In this document: positions 12,940-23,354 of the stretch, in pieces | How the letters are laid out: each line of letters starts with the position of its first letter | Numbering within the stretch: position 1 is the stretch's first letter | Assembly: GCA_035048495.1 (NCBI GenBank) | Contig: CM068552.1 | Location: 20,276,154 to 20,340,153, forward strand | Direction of reading: 5' to 3' | DNA length: 64,000 nt | DNA from: Euptelea pleiosperma | Lineage: Eukaryota > Streptophyta > Magnoliopsida > Ranunculales > Eupteleaceae | The notes under the pieces: generated by a model | What the model saw: the letters and a program-made list of their open reading frames with translations, nothing else | What the model was told of the DNA's origin: nothing | Databases searched by the model: none | Made by a program: the position numbers and the translations under genes

Positions 12940-13175
12940 GAGATCGAACATAATATAGAAACTCACGAAAGCTAGATAACAAACACACTGGTTCTACAGA
13001 TCACCATGCCACCATCAAACAATTGAGTTCATCGAAAACCCTAAGATTTCATATTCGAGATCAAACATAGTAGTGGAAACTCGAGAAATCAGAACTAAAA
13101 AAATCATTGGCTCTACAGATCGCACTGCCACCATCAAACAATTAAATAAACAAATTTCAGTTCTACAAATTCATC
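12940..13175. repeat. 118-bp tandem duplication beside NIPA splice donor
   Basis: Two diverged copies (about 12940-13056 and 13057-13175) share GAGATC(G/A)AACATA, TCTACAGATC and GCCACCATCAAACAATT at an offset of 117-119 bases. The second copy ends about 25 bases from the exon 1 donor. Confidence 0.7.
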
Positions 13176-13198
13176 ATAAACCCTAAGAATTTGATTAC

Positions 13199-13364
13199 CT
13201 GCTCTAATTCCGGAAGCGCCGGCCTTCTTTAAGCCCTTCTTCTTGACTATGAAACTAGCACCAATGAAGATGCTCGAAGAGAGTGCCAAAACCAAACCCT
13301 TGATGTTGTCTGAGGACATGCCCTTGTAAGAATCCCTCCAACTCCGAGCGACCTCCGCCGCCAT
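13199..13364 (-). CDS. NIPA: NIPA-type Mg2+ transporter, exon 1 (start of gene)
   Basis: Starts at the ATG whose first base is 13364 and encodes 55 residues plus one base. The stretch SSDNIKGLVLALSSSIFIG begins the first transmembrane helix, followed by ASFIVKKKGL and ASGIRAG. This is the N terminus of plant NIPA (non-imprinted in Prader-Willi/Angelman-like) proteins, which are multi-pass membrane proteins thought to move Mg2+. The exon ends CAG|GTAATC at 13199/13198, the family's usual splice position. The reading frame stays open into the intron but loses similarity. Downstream exons lie at lower coordinates or beyond the left edge. The gene has long, transposon-filled introns; nothing visible suggests it is broken. 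Confidence 0.92.
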
Positions 13365-13640
13365 GACTGATGAAACCCTAACAACCCACTCCCAGTCACA
13401 AAATCTTCACCGTCCATTTCACTAGATCCATGGTGAGTACACCGCAGAATCATTAGTTAGCTCTTCTCCGCCATTGTTGCCGCCGAGAGAGAAGAAAGCG
13501 TCGGCTGAGATCGAAATTAGTTTGTCCTAGATGTGCTTTTCGAAGATCTGGCGACGGCGCTACAGACAGAAGAGCCGAAAAGAGAGGGAGAGAGAGAGAG
13601 TTGAGGGAGCGAGAGGTTTTAGATTTGTAGATCGGAAGAG
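13365..13640 (-). promoter_or_regulatory. NIPA 5' leader and proximal promoter
   Basis: This GC-richer stretch upstream of the NIPA ATG contains a GA/CT-rich tract (13575-13615; CT-rich on the NIPA strand), as in many plant 5' UTRs. An upstream ATG at 13434 opens a short frame that could act as a uORF. No clear TATA box was picked out. G-box MITEs begin about 350 bases further upstream. Confidence 0.5.
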
Positions 13641-13983
13641 AAAGAAAGGTGTTTGTGTGACAGGGCGAAGCAACTGCATAAAAAAGAATTGGGATATTGG
13701 CTAAAGTATAATTTAAGTTGTGATATATTCAGGTAAATGTTTTTATATTGCAGGACGCGTTTTGAATAATCAAGGGCGTTTGGATATTTAAGCCTATTAG
13801 CAACAACCTGAAAGAAAACAAAATAGGGCCTTTTAGTCATTTTGTGAAGAATAAGCCTGGCAATATCACTCCGTAATTTAATGCTAGTTTCGCTTAAAGA
13901 CGCCGCTATGCGTAGTACGCTTGTCTGGTTTCCTTGTCCGACAAGATGTGTAATGGGGAATAAATATTTGATGACACGACTCT

Positions 13984-14310
13984 CATCAAAGTTCATGATG
14001 GACTACAGAATTAGCCACGTGTACATACTCTTAGAAATCATTGACCATATAGATGTTTGACCTATCCCCAAATAGACCTACATACCAAAACTCAGCTTGA
14101 TTGGATATTTCTAACCTTTGAATATATGTACACTAAATAATGTTTGAATCCCACGGTTAAAAATAAACCTATAAAAAGACTACATCTAACAGTTGGAAAT
14201 AACTAATCAAGTAAACGTCCATAGAGTTAGAAATCAACAACATCCATACGGTCAGTCCTCGCTAAAAGTGTACAACGTGGCTCACACCGGGGTCTGCGAG
14301 GAACTTTGAT
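13984..14310. mobile_element. Foldback MITE copy C (G-box family)
   Basis: Arms run ATCAAAGTTC (13984) to GAACTTTGAT (14310). The left end carries GCCACGTG and the right GTACAACGTGGC. Internally the family signature recurs in both arms: CCATAtaGATGTTTG / CATCCATACGGTCA and TCAGCTTGATT / TAATCAAGT. This copy is diverged. No target duplication was identified. Confidence 0.65.
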
Positions 14311-14396
14311 AACCGACGTTCGTCATCTAAGAAATGAGGTACGTACGCATACAAGGCTTTGCCGCGTATTATAGAGCTGGCGGGCATTATTTTTTA

Positions 14397-14771
14397 GAGT
14401 AAAACTTCTATCACTGGTTGTTGCGACTCTTGTGACCCACAATACGAGCCACGTGGCACACTATTAGAGGGAGATGACCGTATGGATGTTTGGTCAGTCC
14501 GTCGGTGGACTAGCAACCAAATATCAGCCTGATTACTGATTAGAGATTTACAACCTTTGGATCTTTGCACCCAAATAACGCTCAATAATGCTCAAATTCA
14601 TCCGGTTAAAATCAACCCATGAAAATAACTTCAATCCAACGCTTAAAAATCTCTAATCAGGCTGATTTTTGGTTTGCAGGTCCACCGAGGGACTGGCTAA
14701 ACATCCATACGGTTAGCGCCCTCTAATAGTGTACCACGTGGCTTGTATTGTGGGTTGTGACCGATTTACTC
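14397..14771. mobile_element. Foldback MITE copy A, Mutator type, TSD intact
   Basis: Ends GAGTAAAACTTC and, inverted, GAGTAAATCGGT. The 9-bp duplication TATTTTTTA is identical at 14388-14396 and 14772-14780. Nearly the whole element folds on itself. Each arm carries, from the end inward, the G-box CCACGTGG (14449 and 14733), CTATTAGAGG, a CCGTATGGATGTTT word, then an AATCAGCCTGATT word. There is no coding capacity. This is the best copy for defining the family: 9-bp duplications place it with Mutator-like elements. Confidence 0.85.
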
Positions 14772-14825
14772 TATTTTTTACGTCCACCTTGAACATTAAA
14801 TTAAACGTTGTTGTCCCCCACAAAT

Positions 14826-15115
14826 GCCACGTGGTACATTATTTCAGGTCCACTGATGTGATGAACGTATCACCCCACCACACCTTAGTGGACCTACACA
14901 CCACAAATTAGCCTGATTGATAATTTATGACCATTAATTCAAGCATTTTTTCATCAAATGATTTCTGACCATTGGATTAGAGCATTTTGGGGGCACAATC
15001 CAATGGCTAGAAATTACCAATAGGTTGATTTTAGTGCCCAAGTCAACTTAAGGGATGGGCCAAACATTCATGCGATCAGTGAGTCTAGAAATGTGTCATG
15101 CGGCGGTTTTTTGGG
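14826..15115. mobile_element. Foldback MITE copy D, diverged
   Basis: It starts with GCCACGTGG at about 14826 and keeps the family order: GTGGACCTACACACC, AAATTAGCCTGATTG, a central dyad on GGATT/AATCC, AGGTTGATTTT, and GGCCAAACATTCATGCG. The right G-box is degraded and no TIR or target duplication is seen. Confidence 0.55.
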
Positions 15116-15260
15116 TGGACGGATGTAACGTCTGGGTGCACATCAAAGTGTTTATCCAGTGTGATTTGGATTTACATTGAGCATGAAAATACTCATTTCC
15201 GGTTGAAAGGTTGCCTAGGATGTAGACTTCATACCCTGCAATGAGGAGAGAAGTCTTCTT

Positions 15261-15575
15261 GAGTAGAACTTTGCAGACATGTCATTAAAGTTGCTGACCG
15301 ACCATATTATGAGCCACGTGGCAAACTCTTAGAGATTTCTGACCGTATGGATGTTGGCCCAACAATAAGTGAACTTACATACAAAATAATTAATGACCAT
15401 TATTTGGGGTACAAAGATCCAAAGGTTTGAAATCAACAATCAGGTTGATTTTGGGTTTGTACGTAGGTGCCAAAACATCTATATGGTCAGTATCCTCTAA
15501 GAGTGTGCCACGTGGCTCATATTAAGGCTGGTCAGCAACTTTGTTGACGGACATCCGGCTAGCAAAGTTCTACTC
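15261..15575. mobile_element. Foldback MITE copy B (G-box family)
   Basis: Terminal repeats GAGTAGAACTTTGC and GCAAAGTTCTACTC lie at the two ends. G-box words GCCACGTGGC are at 15312 and 15507, and the CCGTATGGATGTT / CATCTATATGGTCA pair lies inside. No 9-bp duplication is evident. Confidence 0.75.
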
Positions 15576-16839
15576 GAGTACTCATCTTGCGAGGTGGGCA
15601 GTTCCCGTTGACATGGTGGATATTGACGTCTGTGGATAGACAAACATTTGCATTGGCCACATGAAGGACCTTGTCCACCTCACACCTATACCTACCAGGT
15701 AAAAAAATAATCTTCCTCTTTGAGGCTAGAACTTTCACATCGAAAAGGAAGGAGATTGTCCAACAGGTGGACCTCTTTGGTCTGAGAAATTTTTTGATCC
15801 TTCAACTTATAGTTAAGTGCCACCTGTCCTGGGGTTAAGGTGGCCTTGCAGATAACTGGATCAAAAAGTTGCAGGATCAAAAGTTTTCTCCTTTGATCTG
15901 GTCACTGTTGCTGCCACGTGTTAAGGGGTTTAGAAATTTTCTTACAATTTAAGACTTTTGATCTATTAGGAAACCTGAAGTGTACGTTGGTTACTAATAT
16001 CTGTCCTGCGTATCAGTCATGCCAAAAATTGACATATGGCACTTTTGGGGCCCACTGACCCAGTTTGATAGGTGATTTCTAGTCGTTAAATTTTGCATAC
16101 CTTTGTCATGGCATGCATGAGCCTCTTCATGAAGTCCATGATGAAGAAAAGCTCAAATATACAAAAAGCTCAATCAGCTATTGACTGTTCTTTGGTGTAT
16201 AGGTTCACAAAGAGGGGGGCCAAATATACATGGGTCAGGGCCAAATAGCGTGTGACGTGGCAGTTTAAGCTTGACCAACACCTTATTTTCTTTGTCGGTG
16301 ATGTCAATGGTTTTGATTCACAAAACGGACGTAAGACCGAACCAACTCTTGACCATCCATGTGGTGCAGGTCCCAACCAAAGTACTTTTTCATTTAAATA
16401 ACATATCTCTATTTCAAAAATAGAACATGGACCCGCAAAAGTGAACTCATAAGTTCACTCATGTTCTCGGCCGTGGATTTCGAGAATCGAATGTGATTGA
16501 TAGTGCTGAGCTGGCATTCAATTTGGCAAAGCAAAATCACCGTTGGATTCCACAATTGCTGCACATTCAAATTTATCTTAAATAGAGAGGATTGTTGAAC
16601 TACCATCTCATCTAATCTTTAACTCACCATTCTCAATGAGATAATTGTCTTATATTAAAAAGGGATGCATACCATAATCTTTGGACAAACCGATATAAAA
16701 AGAGGGCGTGGACCAATGTTTCTGTCAAAGTTGGGACTGCAAAAAAAATACGACATTACTAGTCTAAGATCATCTACAAATGAGAGTGATAAAAAAATTT
16801 TGTCCACACCATAAACGTTTAAATAAGAAACTTACTGAT
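15576..16839. other. Intergenic DNA, no gene recognised
   Basis: Open frames here are short and show no family motif. A loose partial repeat occurs around 15775-15895 (GGATCAAAAAGTTGCAGGATC with related words), and a CCACGTGT word lies near 15914. No RNA gene was seen. Confidence 0.35.
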
Positions 16840-17146
16840 AAGTAATGAATGAACTAATGAACAATGAAGGTTGGAGGTCCACGCTGATAGGAAAAGATAT
16901 TATTGATAAAACTTGGATGATTATTACATTGACCTTAATAGGTTTATATAGATAATGACAAAATTTAAATATAGAAATTAATCTAAATAAAATCAAATTT
17001 AATATCCTAATTGATATCATAATCTAATTGATATGAGATCATGTAGATAATCGTGACGAGATACGCCAATAATGATATGGTGCATCTCATCACAATTTTT
17101 TACAATGTAATATTCTAATATTCCCTAATACTCCCCCTCAAACTCA
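16840..17146 (-). mobile_element. Ty1/copia 3' end remnant (PPT plus LTR piece)
   Basis: On the minus strand, TTTGAGGGGGAG (17142-17131) is the usual copia polypurine tract, followed by TATTAGGGAATATTAG, which resembles a copia LTR start (TGTTAG...) with the terminal TG changed. An AT-rich segment with a TATATAAA-like word continues to about 16840. No pol sequence was recognised and no second LTR is visible. The lower boundary is a guess. Confidence 0.4.
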
Positions 17147-17189
17147 TGGGAATCAGAGATCAACGATCATCGTGAATTTACCGAAATCA

Positions 17190-18043
17190 AATCCCTTGAA
17201 AATTGATTATCATTGAAGATGCTATTGTCATTCTGGAAGGTTTGAATTTGAAATGGGAAAGTTTCCAAATGAAGGAACTCTCAAAATGGGGAGGGTTTCT
17301 CTCATTGTTGAGCAAGAAAAAGGAACGGGGCTCACTAGTTAAAAACCTCTCCCCCTATTTAGGCTATGTATTGTTAATTACAATCATGCAACATTCCCTT
17401 AAAAAGTGATGGCTAATGCATATTATGCATATAAGTCCAAATACTATATATTATATTATGAATATTCACTACAACATGTATTAATTTAAATAAACTATAT
17501 TATATAATGTAAAAGTTCATAAATAATAAGGTTTTGACACATGTCACACAAATATAAATTATATAGAATAATCTAATTATACAAAATTTCAGAAATTTTC
17601 GAAGTCTTGGAAAAGTGTCAAGATGACCTCTGATTGATCCAAAATTTGATATACAGCTACGACACTCATATTAAATAATTAAAATATATTTAAATATAAT
17701 TATTGAAATATAGAAGTGGCTGAAAATTCAAAACTTCTAAAAATATATACCATTTTTTTCAAAATCTTCCGCTGGGATTTTTATATTTCAAGAAAGGTTC
17801 CAAATTTCTTGAGTAAGCTAAGAATGATAGTTTAAAAATATTTTTGGTGTTCCGAGCTCACAAAATAATTTTTTTTATAAAAGTTCAGGAATGTCATTTG
17901 GGACAATAAAAAGTGCCCTGCAATATCTGGGTCTCTCTCGAAAAGCATAAATAAGCTCTAAGGTGTCGGTCCCACAAATACCTAATTTTTCAAAGTTGTC
18001 AAAATAAAACCAAATTAAACACATATTCAAATATGTTATTTAA
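17190..18043 (+). mobile_element. Left part of a family S gypsy LTR, split by the Athila insertion
   Basis: The sequence from about 17430 to 18038 aligns by eye with 26140-26660 of the intact LTR at 23355. Shared words include TTGACACATGTCACACAAA, AGAAAGGTTCCAAATTTC and CAAAATAAT. It stops at TTTAA (18039-18043), where the Athila-like element begins, and resumes after the second TTTAA at 37956-37960. Its 5' end is truncated somewhere near 17.2 kb. Confidence 0.75.
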
Positions 18044-18211
18044 TGATATTCGCTAAAAAATATTTATTAGGCCACTATCCTTTTTGCGGTATCACATTCT
18101 CCTACTTAAAACTTCTCTTTTCGTTGACTTTTCAACGTAAGGGTTTCTTTCATTGCGTAGAACACATTCTTTAGACGAAAATCAACTATTCGCATGAATT
18201 AAACACAATAT
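18044..18211 (+). repeat. Truncated 5' LTR of the Athila-like element
   Basis: Matches the first 168 bases of the 3' LTR at 32959 up to TGAATTAAACACA, after which internal sequence follows directly. The rest of the LTR, the primer-binding site and the start of gag have been deleted. Confidence 0.8.
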
Positions 18212-18284
18212 ATGAGGAATGACATTGCCACAATTTATGAGGATGATTCACATACAATAAACTCAAACTGAAATTTCTAGGAAG

Positions 18285-18889
18285 AAATAGAAGCTGTTAC
18301 CATTACTAGATCAGGCTAGAATATTGACGAGCCAATGTCTCAATCTTTGGTGCCCTTAAAAGCACTAAATTCTGAACCTACCTCAGACGAACCTACTTTC
18401 AAAACTACCTCTGATGCTTCTACCTCTGCACCTGAGGCAAACATTCCTAACACTAAGCCGTGTCTAGAGGGTAGAATCTCAGTTGTCTTGGACCACCCGT
18501 TCCTCACCACCGCGGATGCACACATTGGGCGTAAGAACGCGAACATGTCAACAGCATTAGGAAACCTCGAGGAAGATGTTAATATTTTTCAACAACCAAC
18601 TGACGTCGATATCATCGAAAAACTGTGTGCCGTTAAGAGTCTAATTCTGGACTCTCTCGAGAAAAAATTAGATAAGTGTCAAGAACACTTTGGGCCTGAC
18701 TTCAAATCGGAGTTAGCTAAATCTGGATTTACTGATCTGCTAAAGTTTGCTCCATTAAGATACATTCCCACTAAACTCAAAGAGTTTGCGGCTCTGTTAA
18801 CCACGGCCAGAGAACTTACTCTAACTCTCTCAGTCTACACTGAAAAAGTACCTACCTCTACTTCTATACACAGAAGAGGGATAGGTTAG
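18285..18889 (+). pseudogene. Athila-like gag/protease remnant
   Basis: Just upstream of the Met at 18335 is VTITRSG followed by a stop, matching the AITLRSG-type motif between gag and protease in Athila/gypsy polyproteins. Residues about 46-75 (LDHPFLTTADAHIGRKN then LEEDVNIF) match the protease C-terminal pattern of that lineage (usually GRPFLATA...NIF). The catalytic DSGA segment is not visible. The frame ends at 18889 without continuing into RT. Similarity is by memory of family motifs, not alignment. Confidence 0.65.
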
Positions 18890-19636
18890 ATGTTTCAGCT
18901 CCACCTGAGGAAAAAGGAAGACTAATGATTCACTCAATCTCCATGTGTTTCAATCTGGTTGGGGGTACTTAATGTACCCCCGTCATGTCTGGCTGAAGAC
19001 ATAAAACTTAACACTTTCGAAAAGATAATTCTGGTATTCTTAGAGTTACATGAGTCACATGTATTTATTATTGTCAATTCTCTCAGGACATGCAGGTACA
19101 CTCATTCTGAAGATCATCGGGTACCATAAATGGTTCAATTTATGCCGAATTGGTAAAACCCTTCCTAAACCCCTGCATCATTAATTATCGATCTTTCAAC
19201 ATTTTATGTCCAGTTCATGAGCACCGAGAACGGTGCTATATTTTGGTTGGGGTGGGTATTTACCGAACTCATGTTTTCCTTTTTATTATAGAAAAAAAAA
19301 GAGAGGGAAAGAGAGAGAAAACATTGTGTTTTGGGTGTGATTTCATGTGTCTTTCGAAAATGCCCTGACTTGATTTGCGAAAAACTACCGTTAAGTCTAT
19401 TTATTGAAAAGAATGTCGATTTTGATTTGAAAAATCACTTGTTAACTCTTAGTTCAGTTTGAAAGACAAACAGTACTACAGTTGAATAAAACTTTTAGAA
19501 AACTCAGATTCAGCAAAAATTTTCATTGATAAACATCAGAATTATCCGAGGTTAAGACTATCTAGAGATCCTAGAAGAACAATTGTGGAGACCTAACCTG
19601 GTAAGCTTTTGAGCTTTTCTTAATTTTTGAGGGTTA

Positions 19637-21312
19637 TGTAAGGAATATTTTCATATTCAATTTGGCAAAGATTCCATTTGACATAAAATATATTCGTGTA
19701 ACCGTTCCTACGAGCACAAGTATAGTGTAAAGATGTCGTGGTACGCATACTTCGCCAACTATCTGAAGACTAAAAGACAGAGACAGCAAGAATCAGACGG
19801 TTGACGACAGGAGTCATTTGAGTAACTGCTGATTTGTCAGTTAACAATCGTGTACGCTCGATTAGGAAGGTAAGTGACTTAGTGGCCATAAGAGTTGATT
19901 AAAATGAATAAAATATAATGGTCAGACTTAGTCATTGGACAGACCCGAGTCAAAGTCAATTTTATTGACTAGTAGGAAAGTCCAATCGATTAGACATGTG
20001 TCCCCAATCGATTAGACATAGCCCAATCGATTAGAGACATTGTATAATCGATTTGACACTACGAGGCAGAAATATAATTGAGCCCAATCGATTGGAGATA
20101 CTGTGTAATCGATTGGAGACTACGGGACAAAAATCTTTCTGAGTCAAATCGATTGCAAACTCTGATTAATCGATTGGAGTCTTCGGGATAGAAAGTTATA
20201 AATGTCAAATCGATTGGAGACTGATTAATCGATTGGAGCCTTCAAGACAGAAAGTTATAAATGTCAAATTGATTGGAGATCCTTATGCAATCGATTGGTG
20301 CCTTCGGAACAGAAAACTTATTAAGCCCAATCGATTGGACACTTGTCCCCAATCGATTGGACCAAGTGTACAATCGATTGGACTTTGAACATAATCAGTT
20401 ATATCAGATCCGAAATTCATAGTCCCATTATCCACGTTCCACACGACTCAGGGTCTTGATATTCTATAAATATACATCTTCTATGTCTTCTTTAAATACA
20501 CACAGAGACACAGAGTGATTCAATCTTCAAGAGAGAGAAGCAAATGCTATATTTAGTAGAGTGTCATTTCGAAGAGCAAGAAGTTGTTTTCATTCACATC
20601 TTGTGAGCTTGTTCTCTTCTCGATCAAAGCCAAGAGCTTGATCTTTACTCAGCCTAGGTTTTCCAATTCTATATTTAATCAAGTAAGCCTGAGAGTACCA
20701 GTGTGACTCAAACACCTTTTGAGCAACTTGGGGTTCAGGGTGTACTGAATCCTTCACCTTCTGCAAAAGTGGGATTGTTAAAAATTAAGATCGGAGGAGC
20801 CGGTTGAAGGTAGGTTTGGGGTGTACCAAATTGAACAGGCGGATAAGGCTTCTTGGCTGTAGGGGCGCACGTGGATTCGTGGCATTGACTCAGAGGGCGT
20901 TGACGCATTGGCAGTGGGCCTTGGCTAAGGTTGGATGCTGTATTTGCAACGATGCTGCATAAGTAACCTTTGTTTTGTTTACCTTTTTAGTTAGTGATAC
21001 TTTTCGTCTGGACGTGGTCCTGTGGTTTTTCCTTGGCTAAGGTTTCTACGTAAAAATATCTTGTCTTGTGTGATTGTTTGTCTGTGTTCCGCATTATATC
21101 CTGATTAGATCAAACGACAAAAAGATAATATACCACGGATGTATATTTGATTTGAGTCGGTTGTAATAATCATTTTCAAACAACTAAGGCATGAGATTTT
21201 ATCCCCATACTATAGACCAGTATAACTGTATAGGTACATCTAAATTTAAATACCTAATCAACTCCCCCTTCTAGGTATATTAAGTTAAAGAGAACGGACC
21301 GGTGGAATTTCA
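19637..21312 (+). repeat. 5' LTR of the Sirevirus
   Basis: Starts TGTAAGGAATATTTTC and ends GGAATTTCA. It carries the AATCGATT array at 19984-20379 and a TATAAATATA-like promoter word near 20465. It has about 66 bases near 19870-19935 that the 3' LTR lacks, plus scattered substitutions, so insertion is not recent. Confidence 0.9.
19984..20379. promoter_or_regulatory. AATCGATT palindrome array, 5' LTR
   Basis: Fourteen perfect AATCGATT octamers occur in 396 bases, many extended to CCAATCGATTGG, with one further degenerate copy. The array sits about 90 bases upstream of the TATA-like word near 20465, so it lies in the U3 enhancer position. CCAAT followed by its own complement suggests paired CCAAT boxes; factor identity is inferred only. 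Confidence 0.75.
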
Positions 21313-21313
21313 A

Positions 21314-21325
21314 TTGCTATCAGAG
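21314..21325 (+). other. Primer-binding site of the Sirevirus
   Basis: TTGCTATCAGAG begins two bases after the 5' LTR and resembles TTGGTATCAGAG, complementary to the 3' end of initiator tRNA-Met used by most copia elements. One mismatch. Confidence 0.75.
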
Positions 21326-21402
21326 TGGGTATTTCTAATTAAGGTTTAATCACCTGAATTTAGATTCCTGAGAAACCAGTCCATTTTCATTAATTTGACA
21401 AA

Positions 21403-23346
21403 ATGCAAAGAGAATGTGGTAATACATTCAGACCTCCATTGTTTGATGGAGAAGACTATGTCTATTGGAAGGCTAAGATGAGGGCTTTTCTAAAGTCCAT
21501 TGATGAAAGAGTCTGGATGTCAATAGTGGATGGTCGGTCACCACCCATAATGGAGTAGGAGATAAAATCATTCTTAAACCAAAAAACGACTGGACTAAAG
21601 ATGGCATAGACTGTTGTTGTCTTAACAGCAAATGTTTAAATGCCATTTTTAATGCCGTTGATAAAAATGAATTTAGAAGAATCTCTACTTGTTCCCTAAC
21701 TAAAAAAGCATGGGACATTCTTAGAGTCACACATGAAGGTACGTCAGCCGTGAAAATTTTCAAGCTTCAAATGCTAACATTAAAGTTCGAATCCATGAGA
21801 ATGATACCTTCACTGAGTTTTATGCAAAACTTAGCGATATTGTGAACTCTGCTCACAACTTGGGTGAGATCATTCCAGAATCAAAAGTTGTTCAAAAAAT
21901 TTTGAGATCCTTACCTGATAGATTTCAGGCTAAGGTCACTGCGATTGAAGAGAGCAAAGATGTTGACTCTTTTAAAGTTGATGAGCTGGTTGGGTCTCTA
22001 CAAACTTATGAGATGAATTTGAGACAACCAAAGAAATCAAAAGGAATTGCCCTTAAGGTTTCTGAAACTCAAGATTCAGAGTTAGATGTTGACTCTAAAG
22101 TAGAAATGGCATTGTTCGTGAAAAAATTCAAAAAGTTCTTTCGTTCGAAAAATGATAGGTTCAAGAACAACAAATAGTTTGATAAAACTGTGGAACACGC
22201 CAGACTTCATGAAAGAGGTAGCAGAAGTGACAGGAACCCTAGGGAAAGCCACTCAAGCGATCCCCAATATTTCAAATGTAAGGATTTTGGTCACTTTGCA
22301 AATGTGTGCCCAAATAAAAAAGAATACAAGGGTAAGGCAAAAGCATTCAATGCCACATGGGATGAAGAATTAGAAGATCATTCTGATAATTTCGACAGCA
22401 ATGAAAAAATTGGTAAGTATACAGCTTTTGTTGCTCATTTTAATAGTCCCTATTGATCTCATGGAGAGTCCAAGAAATGTGATGATGAGAGTTCGGAAGA
22501 CTCTTATAATGGGGATTCGGATGACTCGACAGTTGGTGTGAAAGAACTGTATGAGGAATCGATAAAATTCATCAAGGCTAACAAAGTTTTATCTGACAGG
22601 GTTAAATATCTTGACTCTGAAAATGCAGTCTTAATAATTGACACTGAAAAATAAAAAGTGTTGGTTACTGATTTAGAGCAAGAGAATGAGTCTCTGCTAA
22701 AAAGGAACTAGTCACTGGAATGTGAATTCCAAACTTACATGACACGCATGGAATCCCTGGAGAATGAGGTTATCAAATAAAAAAGGGATGTGTCAGGATT
22801 CTCATCCAGCTCTGCAAAGCTTGATAAGATTCTTCATGTTGAAAAAGTCTATGGAGACAAACAGGGGTTGGGTTACAAAAACAATTAAGTAAAAGGGTCT
22901 TCATCCAAGACAATTTTTGTGAAAGCCCGAGCTATTCCCACACAAATCAATGACCCAATCAGAATGGTAAAAAGTAGTCGTCAGTGCAAGTACTGCAAAA
23001 ATATGAGTCATGTGATTAGAGACTGTCACAAGTTGAGAAGAGGGCATCAAAATCCTCTAGCAAAAATGGTGAATACCACTCAGAATGTGAAAAGTCAGAG
23101 AATTCCTATAAAGTCACATTACGAAAAAAATTTGGATGTGCTATCTAGGAAGATGAAAAACCTTCTTAAAAGGTCTAAAGAATTAATCAAGGAGATTGAA
23201 TCTCTTAAAAAATTCAAACAACCTCAGAGTCATGTAACTCAAAAGAGGAAAGGTCCTAAGAGAGTTGATCCTTCTGCCAAACTCACATCGGTATGGGTTT
23301 GGAAAGTTTCTCTGAAGGAGAAATGTTCGTCAATGTCATATCTCTG
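21403..23346 (+). pseudogene. Sirevirus gag, decayed
   Basis: The ATG at 21403 opens a copia gag (DUF4219/UBN2 type) with PPLFDGEDYVYWKAKM at the start and an in-frame TAG near 21556. Fragments continue in other frames: IPESKVVQKILRSLPDRF (from about 21870) and EMALFVKKFKKFFRSKND near 22110. A first zinc knuckle near 22270 (KCKDFGHFANVC) has lost its leading Cys. A second (CKYCKNMSHVIRDC, near 22987) keeps the CCHC pattern. The family S solo LTR interrupts immediately after. Many stops and frameshifts: not functional. Confidence 0.85.
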
Positions 23347-23354
23347 AGTAATGT

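Larger units (their letters stand above)
11419..13198 (-). other. NIPA intron 1
   Basis: A 1780-bp GT-AG intron. It contains the foldback sequence at 11608-11798, a second weaker inverted repeat at about 12726-12850, and a 118-bp tandem duplication next to the donor (12940-13175). Confidence 0.8.

Noticed and set aside
13247..13453. 68-codon minus-strand frame overlapping NIPA exon 1
   Set aside because: It is in a different frame from the conserved NIPA peptide; at most its ATG at 13434 acts as an upstream ORF.
19984..20379. Regularly repeated AATCGATT units as a possible CRISPR-like array
   Set aside because: The repeats are only 8-12 bp palindromes, spacers are unequal and similar to each other, the context is a plant LTR, and no cas genes exist.
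21314..21325. tRNA gene signal at the retroelement primer sites (also 58999-59012)
   Set aside because: Only the 12-14 bases complementary to the tRNA 3' end are present; there is no cloverleaf.
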